Positions 28,762 to 36,180 of a DNA stretch of 64,000 nt are shown in pieces. The stretch is from positions 1 to 64,000 of the forward strand of contig CAWCQU010000004.1 in NCBI GenBank assembly GCA_963797765.1, in the 5' to 3' direction. A program made the translations under genes and the position numbers. A model generated the notes under the pieces. It was given only the letters and a program-made list of their open reading frames with translations, had not been told where the DNA came from and searched no databases. Position 1 is the first letter of the stretch. Each line of letters starts with the position of its first letter. The DNA is from JBGPTK01 sp963797765 (GTDB taxonomy: Bacteria; Acidobacteriota; Terriglobia; Acidiferrales; UBA7541).

Positions 28762-29472
28762 ATGGCAAGTGCAATTCAACCGGCCGGCCTGCAATCGTCC
28801 GCGATGCGGCGCCATTACGGAAAATATCGCGGAACGGTAACGGACAACAAAGACCCGAATAATCTGGCGCGGATTCGCGCCAAGATTCCCGAGGTGCTCG
28901 GCAAAGTGGAATCCGGCTGGGCGCTTCCGAGTCTTCCCTACGCCGGGGACGGGAGCGGATTCTTTCGCGTGCCGCCCGCGGGTGCGGGAGTGTGGATCGA
29001 ATTCGAAGCCGGCGACGTGTCGCGGCCGATTTGGACGGGATGCTGGTGGGGAAGCAAGCAGCTCCCCAAGGATCAGAGCGGCACATCGGCCACTCCGGAC
29101 TTTTCAATTCTGCGCAGCGAAAAGGGCTTGATGGTGGTTCTGAACGATTCGGATAAAACGATCGCGGTGAGCGATGCCGACGGCTCGAATCTTGTGCATA
29201 TCGAAGTGAACGAAGGAAAGATCACCGTCCAGGCAAACATAAAAGTTGTGGTGGACGCGCCGCAAATCGAGCTGGTGAGCGGAGCGCCGCACCCATTGGT
29301 ATTCGGCGACAACCTGCTGACGTATTTAAATCAACTGGTCACGCTGTTCAACGCGCACGTACATCCGGGCGAGCTTGCGGCGGGAATGTTGCCGGTCACG
29401 CCGATGCCGCCAGTCGCACCGTTCCCGCCGGCAACTCCGGATTTGCTGTCGGTTCACGTGAAGACTGGATAA
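28762..29472 (+). CDS. eCIS spike, gp5/VgrG OB-fold protein
   Basis: The 236-residue protein begins with the OB-fold region (YRGTVTDNKDPNNLARIRAK and SGWALPSLPYAGDGSGFFRV) of phage baseplate assembly protein V. A beta-helical C-terminal part (VSDADGSNLVHIEVNEGKIT) follows, and it ends in a Pro-rich tail that includes HVHPGELAAG. Together with the separate hub gene it rebuilds Afp8/VgrG. No PAAR tip gene is seen nearby. Confidence 0.92.
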   Translation: MASAIQPAGLQSSAMRRHYGKYRGTVTDNKDPNNLARIRAKIPEVLGKVESGWALPSLPYAGDGSGFFRVPPAGAGVWIEFEAGDVSRPIWTGCWWGSKQLPKDQSGTSATPDFSILRSEKGLMVVLNDSDKTIAVSDADGSNLVHIEVNEGKITVQANIKVVVDAPQIELVSGAPHPLVFGDNLLTYLNQLVTLFNAHVHPGELAAGMLPVTPMPPVAPFPPATPDLLSVHVKTG

Positions 29473-29483
29473 GAGAGGACGCA

Positions 29484-29777
29484 ATGCCGCCACCACTGGA
29501 TTACCTGCACGGAGGAAGCTTAACCGACGCGGATGGCGCGGACACGATGGCCGCGGAAATTCGGAAGGCGCTGGCGAAAGCGCGCTGCGAGGCGGGGATC
29601 ACGCAGGAATTGCCGAAGGGACAGAATGCGACAGACATGAACATTCTTTTTCTGGCCATCGCGCGAGGCGTGCTGAACCACCTTCAGAAGCACCCAGAGG
29701 CCATCCAGGTGAAGGTGGAGTCGGGATATTTCTGCGTGCGAGGGCACTCCACCGAAATTGACGTGAGCGAAACGTGA
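29484..29777 (+). CDS. Small eCIS baseplate-region protein, unknown
   Basis: The 97-residue protein lies between the spike and gp25 genes, with gaps of about ten bases on each side. It is predicted soluble (TMAAEIRKALAKARCEAGIT and LFLAIARGVLNHLQKHPEAI, then a short strand VKVESGYFCVRG). It does not look like a PAAR protein because it lacks the conserved PAAR repeats. The position is that of Afp10 in the Afp locus, but no sequence evidence supports equating the two. Confidence 0.65.
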   Translation: MPPPLDYLHGGSLTDADGADTMAAEIRKALAKARCEAGITQELPKGQNATDMNILFLAIARGVLNHLQKHPEAIQVKVESGYFCVRGHSTEIDVSET

Positions 29778-29787
29778 CGCAGCGCGG

Positions 29788-30159
29788 ATGAGCAGCTTTA
29801 TGGATTTTCCGTTTCGAATCGACGGGAGCGGCCGGGTGGCGACGACCGATGCCGACGATCATGTCCGCGACATGATCTACCAATTGCTGTTTACCAACCC
29901 TGGAGAGCGCGTGGAGCTGCCCGATTTCGGATGCGGCCTGCTGCAAATGGTTTTCGCGCCGAATAGCGACGTGTTGGCGGCAGCGACGCAGCTTCTGGTG
30001 CAGGGCTCGCTGCAGCGATGGCTGGGGGATGTGATTCAGGTGGAAAAGCTGCTTGTGGAGAACAACGACAACCAGTTGGTGGTCAGCCTGGTCTACACGC
30101 GGCGCGATAACGGCCAGCAGCAACAGGCGCAGTTCGTGGCGCCCGCAGGCGGGGCTTAG
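29788..30159 (+). CDS. gp25-like baseplate wedge protein (Afp9-like)
   Basis: The 123-residue protein matches GPW/gp25: FPFRIDGSGRVATTDADDHV, then YQLLFTNPGERVELPDFGCG and LLQMVFAPNSDVLAAAT, including the EDFG-type turn (here PDFG). Gp25 seeds the sheath on the baseplate. It follows the small unknown gene and is followed 19 bases later by the first large baseplate gene. Confidence 0.93.
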   Translation: MSSFMDFPFRIDGSGRVATTDADDHVRDMIYQLLFTNPGERVELPDFGCGLLQMVFAPNSDVLAAATQLLVQGSLQRWLGDVIQVEKLLVENNDNQLVVSLVYTRRDNGQQQQAQFVAPAGGA

Positions 30160-30178
30160 GGCAATCAAGGAGAAGTGG

Positions 30179-32740
30179 ATGGCTTCCGGCGTACCAACGC
30201 TGATCTGCGACGATGAAGCGCGGCGAGGGCTGATCGCGTCGAGCGCGACGCTGAATGGAATCGATTACGTGGAAATCGTCACGTCGCCGCCGGCGGATAA
30301 CGAGCTCGTACTTCTGGTCTACTTTATTGGCAAGGATCCCGGGAATGCCGCGGCTCAGGCGAGCTTAAGCAATTTGCTCAACACACTCGCTGCGGCGCCT
30401 CAAGAGTTTTCAATCCTCGGAGGCGTGCGGATTCAAAACATCAAGATTGTCAGTGTCACCCTCGAAGCCGACCACCTGAAACTGCGAGTCAATGAATACG
30501 GCGACTTTTCAACTTACACGCTGGTGATCACTGATCCGGGCATTGACCCGGCTTACTCGCAAGTAGATTTTTCATTCAAGGCCGGATGCCCTTCGCACTT
30601 CGATTGCAGGCAGAAAGAAGTTTGCCCGCCCGAACCCACTGTTGAGCCGCTGATCGATTACATGGCGAAGGACTATGCGAGTTTTCGCCAGGCGCTGGTC
30701 GACCTGATTCCGGCGCTGATTCCAGGGTGGACCGAGCGGCACGAGGCGGACATTGCGGTGATGTTGCTCGAATTGCTCGCATATACCGGCGATAATTTAA
30801 GTTATTACCAAGACGCGGTGGCGAACGAGGCTTTTCTGGACACCGCGCGCCAGCGCATATCCGTCCGGCGGCTCGTAAAACTGATCGACTACGTAATGCA
30901 CGACGGCGTAAGCGCGCGCGCTTTCGTATTTCTCCGACTGACATCCGGAACTTCGGGATTCGTCCCCGCAGGCACCCCGGTTCTCACCCGCATCACGTCG
31001 CAAATCGGCGCGGAACTGCCGCCGCATCCGCCGGTTCTTTCCGCCTCGCATGAAGTTGACGCTAAAGCCGCGGCCGGCGCGGTGTTCGAGACGCAAGTGG
31101 ACGCCAATCTCCACGCGAATCTGAATGCGATGCGCATTCATGCTTGGGGAGACCGGCAATGCTGCCTGCCACGCGGAACAACGATGCTGGACCTGGAAGG
31201 ACCGTGGGCGTTCGATCCGTCGAGTGACCCGCCGAATTCCTGGAAGCTGAAGGCTGGTGATTTTTTGTTGTTGGAGGAAATGCTGGGGCCGGATACGGGA
31301 CTCGTCGCGGATGCCGATCCCTCTCACCGCCAGGTTGTGCGGCTCACGAACGTGCAAGCCACGCTTGATCCGCTGGAGCCAGACCCGTCAACGGGAAATC
31401 CTCCGATGGCGCTGACTCGAGTGACCTGGGACCGTGCCGATGCGCTGAAGTTTCCGTTGTGCATTTCCGTCAAGCTGGCAAACGACACTTACGCGGACAA
31501 TGTTTGTGTCGCGCGCGGCAATTTGATTCTTGCGGACCATGGCCAGACGATTGACGAATGGTATCCAGGGAATCCCGTTGATCCCAGCATCGCGGGGATC
31601 GTGAATGGAGACCGCGCGTTTCGGTTCCTGCTGCAAAAAGGGCCGTTGAGTTTTCGGGTCCTTCTGGACGATAAGAATCATCCTCCAAGCCCTTTCATTG
31701 ATCCCAGCCATCCGGAAACCGTGAGCCAGTTGCTGATGACCGATCCGGCCATGGCAATACCGCAGGTGAGCCTCAATTTGAAGACGCCGGGCGGACCGCT
31801 AGGTCCTTGGGCGGCCGTGCACGATCTTTTGGAAAGCGATTCCAGCACCCAGGCGTTCGTTCCGGAGACGGGCAACGACGGCCGCGCGCTAATTCGATTT
31901 GGCGACGGGCAGTATGGCCTGGAGCCGCCGGACGGATCATTTGTTCACGCGACGTATCGGGTGGGGGTGGGCACTGCGGGAAATATTGGAGCGGATTCGC
32001 TTGCCCACATTGTGAATCGCGGGACGGTCTTGAATTTCCCCAGCCTCGACGCCATTCGCAATCCCCTTCCCGCGTGGGGCGGGATCGACCCGCAGCCTTT
32101 GAAGCAGGTGAAGCAACTGGCTCCCGCGGCCTTCCGCGCGGTGCAGTATCGGGCAGTAACGGAAGAGGACTATGCGGCGGCGGCCAAGCTGGTTCCCGGC
32201 GTTGCCAACGCGGTGGCGACATTTCGCTGGACTGGAAGCTGGTACACGGTTTTTCTGACGATCGATCCCGAGGGGCGCAACGATGTTCCCGCGGAACTGG
32301 AGAATCGCGTGCTCGCGTGGGTGACCGGATACACGCAGGCCGGATATGATTTGGAAATCACTCCTCCGATCTTCGTCCCGCTCGAAATCTCCATCGATGT
32401 CTGTGCCGCTGCCTATTATTTTCGCGCGGACGTGGAACAGGCGGTGCTCGACGCCTTGAGCAACAAGATTCTCCCGGACGGTTCGAAAGGATTTTTTTAT
32501 CCCGGGAATTTCACGTTCAATCAACCGTTGTTTCTAAGCAAGCTGTACGCCGCGGTGATGGCTGTCGATGGCGTGGATTCGGCTGTGGTCTCGACTTTCC
32601 AGCGCTTTGGCAAACTGGCGAACCATGAACTTCAGCAGGGTTATATACCCGCGGGACGCTTGGAAGTAATTCGCCTGGATAACGATCCCAATTTTCCAGA
32701 AAACGGCGAACTGAATTTGAACATGGACGGCGGAAAATGA
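30179..32740 (+). CDS. Putative baseplate assembly protein (Afp11-like, gp6/J family)
   Basis: The ATG at 30179 has AAGGAGAA upstream; the longer frame into the gp25 gene is rejected. The 853-residue protein contains IDYMAKDYASFRQALVDLIP, then EADIAVMLLELLAYTGDNLS and YYQDAVANEAFLDTARQRIS, characteristic of the TIGR02243-type putative baseplate assembly family. The C-terminus (VQYRAVTEEDYAAAAKLVPG and FRWTGSWYTVFLTIDPEGRN) matches the gp6/J wedge domain. It probably forms the baseplate wedge together with the next gene, whose start overlaps its stop. Confidence 0.92.
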   Translation: MASGVPTLICDDEARRGLIASSATLNGIDYVEIVTSPPADNELVLLVYFIGKDPGNAAAQASLSNLLNTLAAAPQEFSILGGVRIQNIKIVSVTLEADHLKLRVNEYGDFSTYTLVITDPGIDPAYSQVDFSFKAGCPSHFDCRQKEVCPPEPTVEPLIDYMAKDYASFRQALVDLIPALIPGWTERHEADIAVMLLELLAYTGDNLSYYQDAVANEAFLDTARQRISVRRLVKLIDYVMHDGVSARAFVFLRLTSGTSGFVPAGTPVLTRITSQIGAELPPHPPVLSASHEVDAKAAAGAVFETQVDANLHANLNAMRIHAWGDRQCCLPRGTTMLDLEGPWAFDPSSDPPNSWKLKAGDFLLLEEMLGPDTGLVADADPSHRQVVRLTNVQATLDPLEPDPSTGNPPMALTRVTWDRADALKFPLCISVKLANDTYADNVCVARGNLILADHGQTIDEWYPGNPVDPSIAGIVNGDRAFRFLLQKGPLSFRVLLDDKNHPPSPFIDPSHPETVSQLLMTDPAMAIPQVSLNLKTPGGPLGPWAAVHDLLESDSSTQAFVPETGNDGRALIRFGDGQYGLEPPDGSFVHATYRVGVGTAGNIGADSLAHIVNRGTVLNFPSLDAIRNPLPAWGGIDPQPLKQVKQLAPAAFRAVQYRAVTEEDYAAAAKLVPGVANAVATFRWTGSWYTVFLTIDPEGRNDVPAELENRVLAWVTGYTQAGYDLEITPPIFVPLEISIDVCAAAYYFRADVEQAVLDALSNKILPDGSKGFFYPGNFTFNQPLFLSKLYAAVMAVDGVDSAVVSTFQRFGKLANHELQQGYIPAGRLEVIRLDNDPNFPENGELNLNMDGGK

Positions 32741-35700
32741 GCGTCGACGACATCCAACCCTTGATCGCGTGCGGTTGCTGCCGCGTGGAGACCGCTCCCA
32801 CGCCGGAATTGATCACCAACCGCGCGGGGCTTTCCGCGATCACTTACCGCATTGGAACGTATTCGAATTTCCTGCTGGCCATGACCGAAGCGATCGCCCG
32901 CGCACCGGAACTGCGGCCTTATTGGACCGCGCGCAACACCGGCGATTACGGAATCGCGCTGATGGCGATGTGGGCCTACGTGGCAGACATTCTGACCTTC
33001 TATCAGGAGCGCATCGCCAACGAGGCGTTTCTGCGGACGGCGCTGCAGCCGGAATCGGTGGCCGCGCTCGCCGCTTTGCTGGGATATGAGCCTGCGCCCG
33101 GCGTCGCCGCCGAGGCCGATCTTGCTTTCTTTCTCGACAAACAGAAACAGGTGCAGATTCCCATCGGGCTGCGCGTTCAAAGCGTGCCTGGACAGAATGA
33201 AAAAGCGCAAAAGTTCGAGACTGTGGAGGCGATCAGCGCGGATTACGCACTGAACCAATTGCAAATCTTTCCGCGGCCGCATGTCTACTCCCCGTTTGCG
33301 CGGGGCAACGCGGGTGCAGTGATGCTCTCGCCGACAACGGGCCTGGCGCAGGGAATCAAGCTGGCAATGTTCGATGCCAACCTGACGGAACTGAAGGCGA
33401 TCACAGGCTTGCCATTAAAAAATGCGCAACAGCTTCTAAATTGGAATCCGGCGGTTCAAAACGTCGGGCTTCAAAACTTCACAACGCGGGTTGCGCCGTA
33501 TGGGCGGCAGTTCCATCTGTTCGGCAACAATGCGCCGAGCAGTTTTATGCAGTCCTTTAAAGACAGCACGGCGGCGGGTGGCATCTCCTGGAAGATCGTG
33601 GAGTCGAACGAGTACGCAGCTGCCGCAACTGCAATCCCGGCGGGCACCATGGCTTTGGATGCAAATTACAACGATATCAAACCCGGATCCCAGTTCCTGA
33701 TTTCAGATTCGCAGGCGAGCCCTCCCTTCGCGCGGATGGCAAGCGTCACCGGCGTAGCTTCTCAAAAAACAGTTTACGGCCCGTTGCAGGATACCGTGAG
33801 TTGGGTGACGTTTGGTTTTGCAGTGGCGGCAGGACCGAGCGTTGTGCTCGACCCCAACGGAAAATTGCATGCATTCGTTGTTGGGGATGACGCCGCGCTT
33901 TGGCATATCCAGCAAGGAGGGCCGAATTTCGGCTGGAGTGATTGGAGCTCGCTCGGCGGCCGGATTGATTTACTAGCAGTGGCGAAAAATCAGGATGGCC
34001 GGCTGGAAGTGTTCGCGCGCGGAGCCGACGATCAGGCCCTGTGGCACATCTGGCAAACAGTGCCGGGTGGCGATTGGAGCGAATGGTCCTCGCTCGGCGG
34101 CCGGATTGACTTGCTCGGCGTTGGATCAAACCAGGATGGCCGGATAGAAGTCTTCGCGCGCGGCGTGGATGATCAGGCGCTGTGGCACATCTGGCAGGTG
34201 GCGCCGAACAACGGCTGGAGTGGGTGGGCCTCGCTCGGCGGCCAGATTGATTTGCTCAGCGTGGGCTCGAACCAGGATGGCCGATTGGAAGTATTTGTGC
34301 GCGGAACGGACCGAGCGCTGTGGCATGTCTGGCAGGTTGCGCCGAACGATGGTTGGAGTGGGTGGGCCTCGCTCGGCGGCCAGATTGATTTGCTCAACGT
34401 GGGCTCGAACCAGGATGGCCGATTGGAAGTATTTGTGCGCGGAACGGACCAAGCGCTGTGGCACATCTGGCAGGTTGCGCCAAACAACGGTTGGAGCGGG
34501 TGGTCTTCACTGGGCGGCCAGATTGATCTGCTCAGCGTAGGCTCGAATCAGGATGGCCGATTGGAAGTATTTGTTCGGGGGATGGATAAGAATCTGTACC
34601 ACATTTGGCAAGTTGCGCCCGGCAGTTCCTGGAGCGGGTGGGATGGATTGGGGGGAATAATCGACCTCCTCAGCGTGGGCTCGAATCAGGACGGACGTTT
34701 AGAAGTTTTCGCGCGCGGAACGGATCAGGCGTTATGGCACATCTGGCAGACGGCACCGAACAACGGCTGGAGCTTTTGGACCGGTATGGGCCGACCGATG
34801 TGGCAGAACATCGATCCGACGCACGTTGTGCTGTATGAATTGACCCAGCCGGCGCTGCAATTCTCCGATTTTCGTTACGGCGATTCGATCTCGGGAAACA
34901 CGGTTTGCATCCCCGTGACGCAAATTCAAGGAATGCCCGCGAAACGCTTGTTGATCCTGGACGACGCCGCGGCCGATCCGCAAACGGTAAGCGTCACCGG
35001 CTCCGAACAAATTGACGCGGACAATGACGGCCAGCCGGACCACTGGGCGGTCCACTTTTCGCCGGACTTGGCGCGCAGTCTGGACACGTCGTCAGCATTC
35101 TTGTACGGCAACGTCGCGCTCGCTACTCATGGAGAGACGATTGCGAACGAGATCGTAGGCGACGGAGATGCTTCGAAGACGTTTCAATCCTTCTATCTGA
35201 AAAAATCTCCGGTCACTTTCGTTCATCAGGCCGGAGCGCCGAACGGCGCGGGCGATACGCTGAAGCTTTTAATTTCCAATGTGTTTTGGAGCGAGGTGCA
35301 GGAACTTTACGGTTATTCGAGCACCGACCAGGTGTTCACCACTTCGATCGATTCGAACGGATTGCTGATTCAGCTCGGCGACGGAGTCACCGGCGCGCGT
35401 GCTCCGTCGGGCAAGAGCAACATTGTAGCGACCTACCGCCAGGGTATCGGAGTTGCCGGAAACGTGAGTGCGGGCACGTTGAAGACCCTGCTCGATCGCC
35501 CCGTCGGGTTAAAGAACGCGATCAATCCAAGCGCGGCAAACGGAGGCACCGATCCCGAATTGCGGGATCAAGCTCGAACGAATGCGCCGAATACCGTGCG
35601 TACATTCGGGCGGATCGTTTCGTTGCAGGATTTTGAAGATCAGGCCCGGCAATTCTCCGGAGTGGCCAAGGCGCACGCTGTTTCGGAATGGAGCGGAGAA

Positions 35701-36180
35701 GAGCAGGTCGTCTACCTGACGGTTGCCGGCATCGAAGGCGCGGCAATCGTCGATCCCACCTTTGGCGAGTTGGTCGCGGACCTCAATAGCCGCAGAGATC
35801 CTAACCGAAGTATGCGGGTTCGCAGCTTCACGAAGGTGAATATCCGAGTGGCGGCGCAAATCGCCGTGAGCCCAGACCGCGTGATTGACGATGTGCAGGC
35901 TTCCGCGCAGGCAGCGCTCGCTGCTTTCTTTTCTTTCGATAATTTGCAATTCGGCAAACCAATTCACTTGAGTGGCGTTTATGCGGCACTGCAAGCGGTG
36001 GAAGGAATTGTCGCCGCGGATATCACTTTGCTTCAATTCAAGTCACCCGCCGATCAAGCAACCCACGGCGCGACGAACGATCCGGTCCAGGACCACCTGC
36101 GAATCGACGCGGATGAACTCGCCTGGATTGACGACCCGGAAGCCGATATCGCACTCTCGGCGGGATGGAGTCCCTCATGA
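32737..36180 (+). CDS. Second baseplate assembly protein with inserted seven-bladed lectin-like propeller
   Basis: The N-terminal 340 residues (DYGIALMAMWAYVADILTFY, then ERIANEAFLRTALQPES) and C-terminal 440 residues (TNAPNTVRTFGRIVSLQDFE, AHAVSEWSGEEQVVYLTVAG) are those of the gp6/J-like baseplate family. Between them, residues about 373-687 consist of seven blades of 46-48 residues. Each contains the pattern DGRLEVFxRG, ALWHIWQ, WSxWxSLGG and IDLLxVGSN. This resembles PLL-type seven-bladed propeller lectins (Photorhabdus), which bind fucosylated sugars. A lectin-like insert would place sugar binding on the baseplate rim. Family resemblance is by eye; sugar binding is inferred. It overlaps the previous and next genes by four bases. 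Confidence 0.85.
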   Translation: MSVDDIQPLIACGCCRVETAPTPELITNRAGLSAITYRIGTYSNFLLAMTEAIARAPELRPYWTARNTGDYGIALMAMWAYVADILTFYQERIANEAFLRTALQPESVAALAALLGYEPAPGVAAEADLAFFLDKQKQVQIPIGLRVQSVPGQNEKAQKFETVEAISADYALNQLQIFPRPHVYSPFARGNAGAVMLSPTTGLAQGIKLAMFDANLTELKAITGLPLKNAQQLLNWNPAVQNVGLQNFTTRVAPYGRQFHLFGNNAPSSFMQSFKDSTAAGGISWKIVESNEYAAAATAIPAGTMALDANYNDIKPGSQFLISDSQASPPFARMASVTGVASQKTVYGPLQDTVSWVTFGFAVAAGPSVVLDPNGKLHAFVVGDDAALWHIQQGGPNFGWSDWSSLGGRIDLLAVAKNQDGRLEVFARGADDQALWHIWQTVPGGDWSEWSSLGGRIDLLGVGSNQDGRIEVFARGVDDQALWHIWQVAPNNGWSGWASLGGQIDLLSVGSNQDGRLEVFVRGTDRALWHVWQVAPNDGWSGWASLGGQIDLLNVGSNQDGRLEVFVRGTDQALWHIWQVAPNNGWSGWSSLGGQIDLLSVGSNQDGRLEVFVRGMDKNLYHIWQVAPGSSWSGWDGLGGIIDLLSVGSNQDGRLEVFARGTDQALWHIWQTAPNNGWSFWTGMGRPMWQNIDPTHVVLYELTQPALQFSDFRYGDSISGNTVCIPVTQIQGMPAKRLLILDDAAADPQTVSVTGSEQIDADNDGQPDHWAVHFSPDLARSLDTSSAFLYGNVALATHGETIANEIVGDGDASKTFQSFYLKKSPVTFVHQAGAPNGAGDTLKLLISNVFWSEVQELYGYSSTDQVFTTSIDSNGLLIQLGDGVTGARAPSGKSNIVATYRQGIGVAGNVSAGTLKTLLDRPVGLKNAINPSAANGGTDPELRDQARTNAPNTVRTFGRIVSLQDFEDQARQFSGVAKAHAVSEWSGEEQVVYLTVAGIEGAAIVDPTFGELVADLNSRRDPNRSMRVRSFTKVNIRVAAQIAVSPDRVIDDVQASAQAALAAFFSFDNLQFGKPIHLSGVYAALQAVEGIVAADITLLQFKSPADQATHGATNDPVQDHLRIDADELAWIDDPEADIALSAGWSPS
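33853..34797 (+). repeat. Seven coding tandem repeats (propeller blades) of about 141 bp
   Basis: Seven head-to-tail units of about 138-144 bases lie inside the baseplate gene. Blades 3 to 5 are nearly identical in DNA (for example GGTTGGAGTGGGTGGGCCTC and close variants recur), implying recent duplication or gene conversion. The outer blades are more diverged. Copy number seven equals one closed propeller. Confidence 0.85.

Noticed and set aside
34126..34487. Minus-strand repeat-rich frames opposite the propeller blades
   Set aside because: They mirror the plus-strand repeats in antisense and the plus-strand frame is part of a recognised protein.
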